NCBI RefSeq assembly: GCF_029531655.1
Contig: NZ_JANRMI010000004.1
Coordinates: 372,001 to 436,000 of the forward strand
DNA from: Bdellovibrio svalbardensis
Lineage (GTDB): Bacteria > Bdellovibrionota > Bdellovibrionia > Bdellovibrionales > Bdellovibrionaceae
Direction: 5' to 3'
DNA length: 64,000 nucleotides
The notes below the pieces were generated by a model. That model searched no databases and was not told where the DNA came from. It was given only the letters and a program-made list of their open reading frames with translations. A program made the position numbers and the translations under genes. This document shows positions 1-9,089 of this stretch, piece after piece (the stretch's first letter is position 1; every line of letters begins with the position of its first letter).

Positions 1-695
1 AAAATATTCGCCAAACGCGTCTGCTCATTCACCTCATTGAAATAGTGCTCTGAATAAGCTGTCAGCTTACGACGGAAAACTTCCGGCATATTCCAAAGCT
101 GCGGCGAAAGAAGCTGCATGGTATTGGTGACTTCATGGGCTTTGTATTTGCTAAAATTGATGTCCAGTAAAGTTCCTAAAGGTGCTCCCTTTAAAAGGGG
201 CGCATCTTCAAGAAACAGGCTTATCGAATCCAATTTCGTGCCGGCCAAAGACGCAAAGGGGTCTTCGTCATCCTCCTGCGGTGGAGCAACTTCACGCTCT
301 TTCAATTTTTTAGAAAGTTCTGCCAATTTGTGATTGGCAATTTGCGAGGTTTCCAACGTCATTGCCTGCCACAACAAAATAAAAGAACCCCATTGATGTT
401 CACAGGTGTCACGAGACGTGTCAGAGGTTCCGCAGTGCTCGCAACGAAAATGAACTGCGCCATTCCCCGCCTGCTCAGAAACTTCCACCAGCACACCCTT
501 GGAAGCGCTTTTATCATTCCAGAAAATTTTTAATTGTAAATTGGGGGTCGCTGGAAGCAGCTCGTAACCCTCAAAGGCACCATCTTCAATCAATGCCATG
601 GCATCTTCGTATGGATAGCGTTCGCCAAGAGGAACTCTTTCGCTAGGGTTACGAAGTTGGGAAACATTTAAAAGCGTCATAGGGGCAAGAAACAC
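1..695 (-). CDS. Zinc-site (SWIM-like) protein, N-terminal part
   Basis: An open frame on the minus strand runs off the left edge, so only the first ~231 residues are visible. I chose a GTG start at 695 (VFLAPMTLLNVS...) because an AAAGGA Shine-Dalgarno lies about 6 bases upstream; the first ATG at 680 has none. Residues 85-100 hold C-x2-C, nine residues, then C-x-H (C85, C88, C98, H100). This resembles the CxC...CxH of SWIM zinc fingers but is not identical. In bacteria SWIM fingers often precede Swi2/Snf2 helicase domains, so this could be the start of such a helicase; no helicase motif is visible here. An acidic stretch (EDDEDP) follows at about residue 140. Function is not established from the visible part. 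Confidence 0.6.
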   Translation of the reverse strand, partial: MFLAPMTLLNVSQLRNPSERVPLGERYPYEDAMALIEDGAFEGYELLPATPNLQLKIFWNDKSASKGVLVEVSEQAGNGAVHFRCEHCGTSDTSRDTCEHQWGSFILLWQAMTLETSQIANHKLAELSKKLKEREVAPPQEDDEDPFASLAGTKLDSISLFLEDAPLLKGAPLGTLLDINFSKYKAHEVTNTMQLLSPQLWNMPEVFRRKLTAYSEHYFNEVNEQTRLANI

Positions 696-1058
696 TATTT
701 TGTCCTTTGAGAACCATTAAAAAGGCATCAGTTAGTATCGGCTACATCTGCTAAATTGTCACTATAAGAGAGACCTTTCCCTCAGAAATGAGAAAAGCGG
801 ACGATTTCCAGTCTCCAAGTGGCAAAATAAACTGGATTGGAAATTAAAGGGTGTGTTTCCGCGGCCTCTTCTGCTATGCTGTCCAGTCGCCTCGCGATCA
901 TTCTCTTGTTGAGCAAATACTGCCATTTCCCAGTGGCAAAACCCAAAATCAATCCCTTCAACGAACCAGTGACGGACCATCACTTCACAACTTCATTTTG
1001 TTGCATTACACTCTTCACCAGCTTTACAGACAACTGCCCCTACGGAGAAAATTCAGAT
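696..1058. other. Intergenic region between divergent genes
   Basis: This stretch separates the minus-strand zinc-site gene from the plus-strand hybrid kinase. It must hold both promoters. The kinase frame stays open back to 837, but the extra 74 residues do not look like a signal or domain and lack an RBS. I saw no convincing promoter boxes, terminator or RNA gene. Confidence 0.4.
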
Positions 1059-4000
1059 ATGTCTAGACTGGAAAATAAACTCATGGCATTTCCCGGACAC
1101 CTCACCGTAGCTTCACTTTGCGGAGCCTTTTCACTTCTTATTGGCAGCCTTGCCTTAATTGGTTGGTCATTTGATATATCCCTTCTCAAGACAGTCCACC
1201 CCCAATTTGTTGCGATGAAAGCGAACACAGCCGCGTGCCTCGCACTTCTCGGGCTAAGCATTCTGTTTTTATCTGGGCGAGAATCTAAATATTTTTATAG
1301 ACTTTTTGCTCGGTGTTTCTTGAGCATCACGTTATTCATCGGCCTGCTTACAATTGTAGAATATGTCGGAGGATACAATTTCGGAATCGATGAACTCTTC
1401 TTTAAAGATCAGGGCGAAGCTGTCTTAACGATTTTTCCAGGGCGAATGGCCGTTGTCGCGGCTTCTTGCTTTGTCCTTCTATCTGGAAGTCTGCTGCTTC
1501 TTTCAATTAAAACTCTTTCAGCACGCGAACGCAACTTTATAGACATAGGAGCCTTCGCCACCATTGCATTGCTGGTTCCGTCAATCCTGGGATATATCTT
1601 AGGCCTTCAACGAAACACATCCTTCTATCCCTATGCACAAATCGCACTTCACACTGCATTTGCTTTACTTCTGTGTGCCGTTGGCATCATTGCTCTAAAC
1701 TCACTGGGTTTTGTTCATCAAGTCGCAACCTCAAAAACGATTGGCGGAAGAAACTTTAGGACCCTCACTCCTGCCCTGATCTTAGCTTTAGTGACTGCCA
1801 AGTTTTTGATCTCCTATGGAGAAGTACATGGATATTACGACTCAAAATTCTCACAAACTCTTTTTATCTCGACTGCCATTTTTGAAATTGTTGCCATTTC
1901 TTTACTGCAGTTCTTTTCCCTCAACAAACTCAATTCAGAAATCATTGAGTCGGACCGCAAGGCGCAAAGCGCCGAAGCCAGGTTAAAATACAACGAAACC
2001 ATTGCGGAGTACGCAATTTGGAACAATGCGATTTTGGAAAACGCAAACTCGTCTATTATTTCTTCGGATCCAAATGGGGTCATTCGCACATTTAACAAAA
2101 AAGCCGAGCAACTATTGGGGTATCAGCGGGACGAAATGATCGGCAAAAAAACTCCAGAAATTATTCATGATCCACAAGAAGTTGTTGAATATGCCAAGAC
2201 CCTGAGCAGTCGCCTTGGTCGAGAAATCTCTCCTGGCTTTGAAGCTTTCGTAGCCATGGCGCGAGAAGATGGCGCCGACGAGCGCGAATGGACTTATATC
2301 CGCAAAGATGGAACCACATTACCAGTCTTTTTATCCGTAACTGCGGTTAAAAATCAAAAGAATGAAATCATCGGCTATCTGGGGATTGCCAATGACATTT
2401 CAGAGAAGAAAGAAGTGGATAGAAAACTACGAACAGCTCTGAGCGATGCAAATGCTTCCTTAAAAGCAAAAGACATCTTTTTGGCCAACATGAGCCATGA
2501 GATTCGCACACCGATGAACGGTATAATTGGCATGTCAGATCTTCTGCTCGAAACACCTCTTAGTGACGAACAAAGTAAATACGTCCATGTCATTCAAAAG
2601 TCCGGCGATCAACTTCTAGGTGTTATCAATGATATTTTAGACTTTTCCAAAATTCAGTCTGGGGGGTTCTCTCTGGACTTACACCCCTTCAGTCTTGTCG
2701 AACTGCTTGAGAATCAAATGGAAATGTTTAAGGCCCGGGCTAATGAAAAAGGTCTTTCTCTGATGTCTTATATCGATTCCAATGTTCCAAATAAACTTAT
2801 CGGGGATTCATTTCGTATTGCTCAAGTGATCACCAATCTTGTGGGGAATGCCATTAAGTTCACCCAACGAGGTGGCGTCACTCTTTTTGTTGAAACTCTT
2901 GATTCCGGCAGCTCGGTTTGTGATCTTAAAATTTCCGTCGTGGACACTGGCATAGGAATATCCTCTTTGGATATGACCAAACTTTTTTCACCATTCATTC
3001 AAGCGGATAATTCAACTTCCCGACACTTTGGCGGAACAGGCTTGGGGCTTTCCATCTCCAAAAGCCTCGTGCAGCTTATGAACGGTGAAATTGGTCTAAA
3101 AAGCGAAGAGAAGATGGGTTCCACTTTCTGGGTACGCCTCAAACTTTCTCCGGCTGAAGATCAAGACCAAACAGCACTTGAAAATGACTTCGCCAGCTTA
3201 CAGTATAAAAAGATTTTGGTTGTGGATGATGATCCTTTAGCAAATTTAGTTTTGGAAAAGTACCTCTCTAGCTGGGGCTTTCAGGTCATTACGACCCTGA
3301 ATGTAAGCGAAGCCCTGGCCGAGCTACAACTTGCCGTGGATCAACGATCACCATTCAGTGTTGCCATCATCGACAAAAGATTGTCTGAGATGGATGGATT
3401 AGATTTGGCACGAATGATTAAGAGCAATCTGGAACTCGCAAGCACACCGTTAATATTAATGACCGCACATAACAAGTCGGGATTAAAAGAAGAGGCTTTG
3501 CGAACGTACTTTTCAGATGTCCTCATTAAACCTTTCCGCAGAAGCGAACTGCAGAAAGCCTTAAAACAACTGCTCTTGGCCGATAAGACCAAGAAGCCCC
3601 TCTCAGTCTCTCAGGTACTTCCTGCGAATAATTCCAAAGATGAACAGACGAAGCTGGGAAGAATTCTGGTGGCTGAAGACAACCAAGTGAATCAGCTGGT
3701 AACTCGAACACTTTTAGAACAACTGCAATACAGTGTCCTTGTTGTCTCCAATGGAAATGAGGCTTTGAAGGAAGTCTTCAGTGAACATTTTGATTTAGTT
3801 TTTATGGATTGCCAAATGCCTGACTTGGATGGCTACCAAACAACAGTTCGTATTCGCAAAGCAGAAGCTGGCACTGGACGCCACATCCCCATCGTGGCCC
3901 TCACAGCAAATGCGATGGAACAAGATCGAGAAATGTGCGTAAAATCCGGCATGGATGACTATCTTGCCAAACCAGTGAAAAAAGTAGTTTTAGAAGCGAT

Positions 4001-4067
4001 GCTGAAAAAGTGGCTGCGGACTGCAACTTCCATAAACCCTTCTCCTGGGCTGGACCGCGAAAGTTAG
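1059..4067 (+). CDS. Membrane hybrid histidine kinase (PAS, HisKA, two receivers)
   Basis: Hybrid two-component sensor of about 1002 residues. I start it at ATG 1059 (MSRLENKL) because GGAG lies 12 bases upstream; the upstream in-frame extension has no RBS. Order: a polytopic membrane region (residues ~10-280, several hydrophobic helices, MASE-like), a PAS domain (~330-450, IISSDPNGVIRTFN), a HisKA dimerisation domain with phospho-acceptor H480 in NMSHEIRTPMNG, a HATPase_c domain (N box NLVGNAIKFT, G boxes DTGIGIS and GGTGLGLS), a first receiver (~717-835, LVVDDDP and IIDKRL, IKPF) and a second receiver (~867-990, LVAEDN, FMDCQMPD, AKP). Autophosphorylation would be followed by transfer to the receiver aspartates. 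No HPt or output domain is fused and no response regulator lies next to it, so the output partner is elsewhere. The signal is unknown. Confidence 0.93.
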   Translation: MSRLENKLMAFPGHLTVASLCGAFSLLIGSLALIGWSFDISLLKTVHPQFVAMKANTAACLALLGLSILFLSGRESKYFYRLFARCFLSITLFIGLLTIVEYVGGYNFGIDELFFKDQGEAVLTIFPGRMAVVAASCFVLLSGSLLLLSIKTLSARERNFIDIGAFATIALLVPSILGYILGLQRNTSFYPYAQIALHTAFALLLCAVGIIALNSLGFVHQVATSKTIGGRNFRTLTPALILALVTAKFLISYGEVHGYYDSKFSQTLFISTAIFEIVAISLLQFFSLNKLNSEIIESDRKAQSAEARLKYNETIAEYAIWNNAILENANSSIISSDPNGVIRTFNKKAEQLLGYQRDEMIGKKTPEIIHDPQEVVEYAKTLSSRLGREISPGFEAFVAMAREDGADEREWTYIRKDGTTLPVFLSVTAVKNQKNEIIGYLGIANDISEKKEVDRKLRTALSDANASLKAKDIFLANMSHEIRTPMNGIIGMSDLLLETPLSDEQSKYVHVIQKSGDQLLGVINDILDFSKIQSGGFSLDLHPFSLVELLENQMEMFKARANEKGLSLMSYIDSNVPNKLIGDSFRIAQVITNLVGNAIKFTQRGGVTLFVETLDSGSSVCDLKISVVDTGIGISSLDMTKLFSPFIQADNSTSRHFGGTGLGLSISKSLVQLMNGEIGLKSEEKMGSTFWVRLKLSPAEDQDQTALENDFASLQYKKILVVDDDPLANLVLEKYLSSWGFQVITTLNVSEALAELQLAVDQRSPFSVAIIDKRLSEMDGLDLARMIKSNLELASTPLILMTAHNKSGLKEEALRTYFSDVLIKPFRRSELQKALKQLLLADKTKKPLSVSQVLPANNSKDEQTKLGRILVAEDNQVNQLVTRTLLEQLQYSVLVVSNGNEALKEVFSEHFDLVFMDCQMPDLDGYQTTVRIRKAEAGTGRHIPIVALTANAMEQDREMCVKSGMDDYLAKPVKKVVLEAMLKKWLRTATSINPSPGLDRES

Positions 4068-4219
4068 CAGAAGTTAAAGAACTGAAATGAAATTATTTTC
4101 CCGAATATCACATTTCTGGGCAGTCTCTGCCTCGCCAGTTCGAATTCACGACAGGCAAAACTGGACTTTGTTTTGCAGCATCCATTCAGGTCAACAATCA
4201 CCCTTCTAAAGAGGAATCA

Positions 4220-4570
4220 ATGATTATGAACCTTAGCGTACTGGCATCTTTTCTTTGGGCCATCCTTCTTACCTCCTCGGCACAAGCTGCGGCCCTGAAT
4301 AAACAAGAAATTCTGCAGGTCCAAAGCTGTTCTGAGCCTGAACTACAACCCCTTGGCGTCCACCAACAGGTTGTGGTGAGACTCAAATACATCACTTGTG
4401 ACACTCAGAACAACCCAACTTTTAATTCCAAAGAGAATGAGCTTGAACTCAGCCAACTCAATCAGGATTCAAATACCGTCGCGTTGGTTAAGGCTCTTTG
4501 TCAGGTTCTCGAGAGTCAGCTCAGAGCCCAAGCCATCGACATTGAAAACTCGTATTGTATGAAGGAGTAG
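4220..4570 (+). CDS. Small exported protein of unknown function
   Basis: 116 residues, not recognised. It starts with a clear signal peptide (hydrophobic core followed by SAQAA, cleavage after AQA), so the mature part of about 95 residues should be periplasmic or secreted. GAGGAA at 4211 precedes ATG 4220; a second ATG at 4226 is also possible. The mature protein has four cysteines (in QSCSEP, ITCDTQ, ALCQVL and SYCMKE), consistent with two disulfides. It stands alone between the hybrid kinase and the convergent Rrf2 gene. Confidence 0.65.
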   Translation: MIMNLSVLASFLWAILLTSSAQAAALNKQEILQVQSCSEPELQPLGVHQQVVVRLKYITCDTQNNPTFNSKENELELSQLNQDSNTVALVKALCQVLESQLRAQAIDIENSYCMKE

Positions 4571-4588
4571 TCCAGACGTCCGCGACCT

Positions 4589-5074
4589 CTAACGCCTGGA
4601 CAACAACCAGTCGGTTCCTTTTTGAAGTTGATCATCGGAAAGCTTATCTGTGAGCTCTTCTCGCAGTATCTTTAAATTCATCGAGCGAAGCTCACGCTTC
4701 CAAGCTTCATCTGCACGGTTCATAACTTTTGCGATGGAACACATTGGGGAAAATTTGGCAGTCTTTTTAAGACATGGATTATTCTTTCGAATTTCCGTGC
4801 ACTTAAATGTCTGCGTTGGGCCTTCCACCGCTTCAACAATATCCAAGAATGAGATATCTTCTGGCCTTTTCGCAAGACGATATCCACCTGTCGGCCCCAG
4901 CGTCGTATCGACAAGACCGGCCTGCGCAAGAGCTTGTAAAGCCTTGGATAGATACTCCTTGGGAACGCCATGGAATTCGGCCAAGGCCTTAGTGGACACA
5001 TATTGATCTGCGGGCAGCTCACTGAGCGCTACACAACAATGAAGGGCCCACTCAACTTGGTTACGCAAAATCAT
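4589..5074 (-). CDS. Rrf2-family transcriptional regulator
   Basis: 161 residues, the usual length for Rrf2 proteins (IscR, NsrR, CymR relatives). The N-terminal winged helix-turn-helix (residues ~1-80) has the family features VSTKALAEFHGVPKEYLSKALQ in two parts and GGYRLAKRPEDIS. Three cysteines in the sensing loop (C92, C101, C112) could bind an iron-sulfur cluster, though the spacing differs from IscR and NsrR. The ATG directly follows the TAG of the AhpD-like gene, so the two form one operon and are probably translationally coupled. The operator in front of the operon (5569-5593) suggests autoregulation. The signal is unknown; redox or nitrosative stress would fit the family. Confidence 0.92.
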   Translation of the reverse strand: MILRNQVEWALHCCVALSELPADQYVSTKALAEFHGVPKEYLSKALQALAQAGLVDTTLGPTGGYRLAKRPEDISFLDIVEAVEGPTQTFKCTEIRKNNPCLKKTAKFSPMCSIAKVMNRADEAWKRELRSMNLKILREELTDKLSDDQLQKGTDWLLSRR

Positions 5075-5554
5075 CTAGACCAGGCCTATCTTATTGACGC
5101 CTTTAATTTGATCCAGAGATCCCGGCTCATTTCTAAAAGCGACCCCTAAACGGTTCCACATATTGATAGTTCCAATCGCGAAAGTTAAGTCTGAAAGCTC
5201 TTTTTCAGAAAAAAATGTTCTCGCTTTCTCAAAGTCCTTATCTTCAACACCGCGAGTGCTGATCTTGGTGAGCAATTCGGCCCACTCAAGAGCGGCCTTT
5301 TCTTTTTCCGTGAAAAGTTTCGACTCATGCCAGAATCCCAAATGATACAGTCTCAGCTCCCGCTCCCCCAGAGTGCGCGCTTCTTTCACATGCAGATCCA
5401 GGCAAAACAGGCATCCATTCAATTGTGACACCCTGATTTTAACCAGCTCGATAATACTGCGCTCGACTGGCGATTCTGCCAAAGTTTTTTCAAGGGCTAT
5501 AATAGCGCCATAGGATTCAGACGACAGTTTTGGATAGTTTAAACGAATAGCCAT
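5075..5554 (-). CDS. Carboxymuconolactone decarboxylase / AhpD-like protein
   Basis: 159 residues, all-helical CMD fold. Residues 45-55 hold the signature NGCLFCLDLH: C48 and C51 form the CxxC pair and H55 is the partner histidine, as in AhpD-type alkylhydroperoxidase proteins. The likely role is thiol-dependent peroxide reduction in the cytoplasm, but many relatives have untested activity. AGGTGT lies 6 bases before the ATG at 5554. It is the first gene of a two-gene operon with the Rrf2 regulator, a pairing that suggests the regulator controls its expression under oxidative stress. Confidence 0.88.
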   Translation of the reverse strand: MAIRLNYPKLSSESYGAIIALEKTLAESPVERSIIELVKIRVSQLNGCLFCLDLHVKEARTLGERELRLYHLGFWHESKLFTEKEKAALEWAELLTKISTRGVEDKDFEKARTFFSEKELSDLTFAIGTINMWNRLGVAFRNEPGSLDQIKGVNKIGLV

Positions 5555-5568
5555 TTTTACACCTCACA

Positions 5569-5593
5569 ATTAAGGATATCTAATATCCTTAAT
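5569..5593. promoter_or_regulatory. Palindromic operator of the AhpD-Rrf2 operon
   Basis: A perfect inverted repeat: arms ATTAAGGATAT and ATATCCTTAAT around a 3-base centre CTA. Its size and dyad match Rrf2-type operators. It covers the -10 box of the promoter below, so a bound regulator would block RNA polymerase. Binding by the adjacent Rrf2 protein is an inference. Confidence 0.8.
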
Positions 5594-5608
5594 AAAGACA
5601 GGACGCAA
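5580..5608 (-). promoter_or_regulatory. Sigma-70-like promoter of the AhpD-Rrf2 operon
   Basis: On the minus strand TTGCGT (5603-5608) and TATTAG (5580-5585) are separated by 17 bases, a good -35/-10 pair. The -10 box lies inside the palindromic operator. Confidence 0.55.
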
Positions 5609-5641
5609 GAAAATCTTCGGCGAGCTGTCCGGATGAAAAAG

Positions 5642-5667
5642 AAAAAGGGCCTTGCCAGGCCCTTTTT
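5642..5667 (-). terminator. Rho-independent terminator after the SRPBCC gene
   Basis: Perfect 11-bp stem AAAAAGGGCCT / AGGCCCTTTTT with a 4-base loop, ending in a T run on either strand. It begins one base past the stop codon of the SRPBCC gene on the minus strand. Confidence 0.85.
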
Positions 5668-5668
5668 A

Positions 5669-6097
5669 CTAGTCATCAAGATAAGATTTCAACTCTTGCA
5701 AGTGGTATCCCCACCCGACTTCAAAGTCTTTCATGATTTTTGCTCGAGATTTATCAGGCAAAGATCCCCATCCGACATGCTTCACGGTCAAAACACGCTT
5801 GGGCCCTTGGTCTTCGATCGAGAAAGTACATTCGGTCTGTGCCTCTTTCGGCCAGTCCTTTTCACGCCACGTGAAGGTGATATTTTTCTTTTCTTGAAGA
5901 GATAGAACTTTTCCGGAAGCAAGGCCTTTGTTTCCTTCGTCATCCACCCAGGCTTCTTTGAACTTTCCACCAACGCGGGGCTCAATGACAACATCGTCGC
6001 TCCACCAATTCTCGATATCATCGGAATCAGTCAAGGCTCTCCAAATTTCTGCAACTGTACCACGAACGGTGATTGAGAGTTCGATTTGATCTTTCAT
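5669..6097 (-). CDS. SRPBCC / AHSA1-like protein
   Basis: 142 residues with the START-like AHSA1 fold. Typical features are the opening beta-strand and helix (VRGTVAEIWRALTDSDDIENWW in two parts), the GGKF turn, the LTVKHVGW strand and the long C-terminal helix. Members bind hydrophobic ligands in a cavity; the name comes from the Hsp90 ATPase activator, but most bacterial members have no known ligand. Cytoplasmic, with no signal peptide. Single gene with its own terminator. Confidence 0.88.
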   Translation of the reverse strand: MKDQIELSITVRGTVAEIWRALTDSDDIENWWSDDVVIEPRVGGKFKEAWVDDEGNKGLASGKVLSLQEKKNITFTWREKDWPKEAQTECTFSIEDQGPKRVLTVKHVGWGSLPDKSRAKIMKDFEVGWGYHLQELKSYLDD

Positions 6098-6181
6098 CGG
6101 CTACCTTTTCTAAAAATCTTATGGCACTAGCATAGCCAATCACTGACTTATTCTCAATTAGGAATTGCGGAGGCACCAAGA

Positions 6182-7045
6182 TTAAGCCTTCAAAATCCTC
6201 ATCAAGGACTTCGCATCAGAGGGAGCTCTGATTTTAATATTGTTATCAAAGTAAACGAAGACATCCCGCGGAGCCTTTTTCCCCGCCTCATCACTGATAT
6301 CCAGGGCATCCAAGGGCTCCCTCCCCTTTCTCCAAAGCTTGATTCGATCAGCCCACCAATTCAAAGTGGGCTCATCGTAACCGCTGGCATACAGCTCTTC
6401 ATCACCATGCAAACGCAGATACATAAAGTCGCTGGTGACATCTTCCATATAGGGCCATTTCCCGGCCGTATCCGCTAGCACCAAGGCGATATTGTATTTC
6501 CTCAACAGTTTGATGAAATCGGGATTTTCAAAGCTATGATGGCGAACTTCCATGGCATGACGAAGAGGACGTGACGAGGTCAGAGCGTCCTCCGGAAAAT
6601 CAGCTTCAAAGCGATCGGCGGTTTGCGCCAACAGCGCTGCTTCCTTAAAGGTTCGGGGCAACATCTTAAAGAACTCCTCAATGCGCTCTTCATCAAATCG
6701 AAAGCTCGGTGAAAACTGCCATAAGAAAGGACCTAATTTCTGCCTCAGATGCAAAACTCCAGAGGCGAAGAAATTTGCCAGAGGCTGTCTGACATTGTGC
6801 AAGCGACGAACGTGAGTGATATATCGCGGACCCTTCACTGAAAAGCGAAAGTCTTCGGGAGTCGCCTGGAACCAGTTTTTATAACTGCTTGGGCTTTGGG
6901 TTGCGTAGAAGGTGCCGTTGATTTCAATAGAGCTCACCTGCCTGCTTGCATAAGACAGCTCATCTTTTTGCACCAAATCTTTGGGATAAAATTCACCTCT
7001 CCACGGAGAGTAGCGCCAGCCCGAAATTCCTATTCTTGTTTCCAT
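6182..7045 (-). CDS. DUF72 (YecE) family protein
   Basis: 287 residues, the full length for DUF72, a TIM-barrel family of unknown biochemical activity. Family marks seen: the start IGISGWRYSPWRGEFYP, SSIEINGTFYATQ, FSVKGPRYITH, and late in the protein MYLRLHGDEELYASGY followed by FVYFDNN. Cytoplasmic. It stands alone; the upstream gap to 7298 contains nothing I recognise apart from the promoter of the next gene. Confidence 0.92.
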   Translation of the reverse strand: METRIGISGWRYSPWRGEFYPKDLVQKDELSYASRQVSSIEINGTFYATQSPSSYKNWFQATPEDFRFSVKGPRYITHVRRLHNVRQPLANFFASGVLHLRQKLGPFLWQFSPSFRFDEERIEEFFKMLPRTFKEAALLAQTADRFEADFPEDALTSSRPLRHAMEVRHHSFENPDFIKLLRKYNIALVLADTAGKWPYMEDVTSDFMYLRLHGDEELYASGYDEPTLNWWADRIKLWRKGREPLDALDISDEAGKKAPRDVFVYFDNNIKIRAPSDAKSLMRILKA

Positions 7046-7298
7046 GAACAGGATGGTAGCATCCTTAAATTCAACTCTGGAAATGAGCCTTCACAATGAC
7101 AAACTTACACTCATAGAAACTGTTGCCACACAGTAATCACTGAGCAACAAAGAATGTCACTTCTCAGAATGAGACAAATGGAAATGACAGGAGACTGATC
7201 CAGCTAGGTCCTCTTTCCTATAGACGCTATTTTTTTGGCACTCCGAAGGCACAGCTCTTGCCTCTCTTCATATTGATACAAATGTATTGGAGATGCTT

Positions 7299-8636
7299 AT
7301 GGGTTTCACAAGAACGTCCAAAAAATTTGCTCTGACATTCCTTGCCGGCCTTCTGGTTCTTTCGGGAATCACCGCATTTGCCGCCGGCGAACAATGTGCC
7401 AGTATTTTTGCAGAGATCAGCTCCACCCAAGAGTTGAATGAGTTGATGGTCAAACGCTATCCGCAACTGACTTCCATACTCAAAGATCCCAATGCCTATT
7501 TTGAAAAATATCGCGAACGCTTTAATGAACAAAAAAAGAAAACACCCGAAAGTCCTTTCTCTTTTGATTTTAGCGAAATGGGCCTGCCTTTGGTTCAGGA
7601 TATCAACGGCTATTTGAGTGCAAAGATTGAGACCGTACAAAAGGATTTAACTGCTCTGAAAGAAAAGCGCGATGGTCACAATAAATTAGTTAAAATCGTG
7701 CGCACGCCCTTTGACAAATCCAAACAGAACCAACTCGAATTGTATTTGAAGTATTTGGGCGAACTTAAAGCTGAATCTGCAGAGATTTTGGCAAAGGGCT
7801 CTGTGTCGTATCGTCATCTTGTTGAGTTTTCATATTTCTACAGCCGTGCCATTGGTCGCTTTGATACCAAGTCTTATCCATTGAAGGATCGTTTTCTTCT
7901 TTATACAGATCGTTTGCTGGAGGGCTACAAGCCACTTTCTTTGAGTAAAGAATATGAAATGTATAAGTCGCGCGAGTTCGGTGTGTTCCAACTGCACAGT
8001 AAATATAGCGGATACAAAGCGGCCGAGAAAGACTTTGAGTCAGCTTTCGCCAATAAAGAGGAACTTAAATCCCTGTGGATTCCAACCAATGCCAGCATTG
8101 GAAACTCTGTATTAATGCGACTTATGAATACGCGCCTTCACTTGGTCGGTGTCACCGACGCCCCAATTTGGGCGGATGGATACAACCGCCCCGCGGGTGA
8201 CTTCTGGATGCACGACGTTCGCCATGAATCCTTCAAGTTTTATGAAGTGCAAAGATATTTGGAAAAGAATGACCTGAGCGCTGAACAGTTCGTAAACATG
8301 CAAAGAAAAATGGACGACTGGCTGGTGGAATTAAATCGCGAAACCGCGAAGATCGAAGATCCGGATTTAAAGAAAGCCGTTTCTTTGACTTCTTTCAACT
8401 TCCATCACGATGCCGGATTCCCATTGATTCCTTCGATGTATCTTGCACAAGAAAGATATCAACCTGTGCGCAGCCTTTACACCATGCACATTATCAGCGG
8501 TCACGGAGTTACCTTCAAAGATCCTTGGAATAACCTGGATAAAGCGGAAGTGTGGTTGAAAGATTTCTGGCGTCAACGCATTGACCAGGAATATGAAGCT
8601 TTGGACTTGGCCAAATCATCTTCTGGCGCGAAGTAA
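7299..8636 (+). CDS. Exported protein of unknown function
   Basis: About 445 residues, not recognised. I start at ATG 7299 because GGAG (7289-7292) lies 6 bases upstream; earlier in-frame TTG 7287 and ATG 7293 overlap this RBS. A signal peptide (hydrophobic core to ITAFAAG) predicts export. The mature protein is mainly charged and helical, with histidine-rich spots FWMHDVRHESFKFYEV and FNFHHDAGFP that might bind a metal. Its 3' end overlaps the convergent YaiI gene by 21 bases. Confidence 0.75.
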   Translation: MGFTRTSKKFALTFLAGLLVLSGITAFAAGEQCASIFAEISSTQELNELMVKRYPQLTSILKDPNAYFEKYRERFNEQKKKTPESPFSFDFSEMGLPLVQDINGYLSAKIETVQKDLTALKEKRDGHNKLVKIVRTPFDKSKQNQLELYLKYLGELKAESAEILAKGSVSYRHLVEFSYFYSRAIGRFDTKSYPLKDRFLLYTDRLLEGYKPLSLSKEYEMYKSREFGVFQLHSKYSGYKAAEKDFESAFANKEELKSLWIPTNASIGNSVLMRLMNTRLHLVGVTDAPIWADGYNRPAGDFWMHDVRHESFKFYEVQRYLEKNDLSAEQFVNMQRKMDDWLVELNRETAKIEDPDLKKAVSLTSFNFHHDAGFPLIPSMYLAQERYQPVRSLYTMHIISGHGVTFKDPWNNLDKAEVWLKDFWRQRIDQEYEALDLAKSSSGAK

Positions 8637-9089
8637 TTTCGTCAGTTCTTGATCAAACCCATTGGCAAAGCTTGCTTTGTCTTTGGGTCCGAGAGGTGGT
8701 GGTCCCCCTTGAATCATGCCGGCTCCACGAAGATCTTGCATAAGATTTCGAGTCGCAAGCACATCATGAACATTGTCTTCATTATAAACCGATCCACGCG
8801 GATTGATTGCAACAACATGCTTTGCCACTAACTGCGCCGCGAGCGGAATATCCGCTGTCACCACAAGGTCGCCCTTATTTGCATGCTTAAGAATATAGCC
8901 ATCTGCTACATCAAGACCGTGATCAACTATAATTAGATTTATCAGATTAGATTCGGGAATGAACATCCCAGAGTTGGCTACCAAGGTCACTGGGACCTGA
9001 GCCCGGGAGGAGGCCTTGAAGACCACCTCCTTGATAACTTTCGGGCAGGCGTCAGCATCAATCCAAATTTTCATTGGATGAATAGACAC
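8616..9089 (-). CDS. YaiI/YqxD family protein (UPF0178)
   Basis: 157 residues from a GTG start at 9089 that overlaps the cold shock gene's TAG by one base; an in-frame ATG at 9074 (MKIWIDADACP) matches where family members usually begin. Conserved marks are WIDADACPKVI, NSGM, VVDHGLDVADG, GDLVVTADIPLA, NPRGS and the C-terminal GGPPPLGPKDKASFANG. The fold resembles PIN/NYN nucleases with acidic residues, but no activity is established. No good RBS is present, so translation is probably coupled to the cold shock gene. Confidence 0.9.
   Translation of the reverse strand: MSIHPMKIWIDADACPKVIKEVVFKASSRAQVPVTLVANSGMFIPESNLINLIIVDHGLDVADGYILKHANKGDLVVTADIPLAAQLVAKHVVAINPRGSVYNEDNVHDVLATRNLMQDLRGAGMIQGGPPPLGPKDKASFANGFDQELTKLLRARR

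Noticed and set aside
837-1058. N-terminal extension of the hybrid kinase
   Set aside because: No RBS at 837, and the extra residues do not form a signal or domain; ATG 1059 has GGAG.
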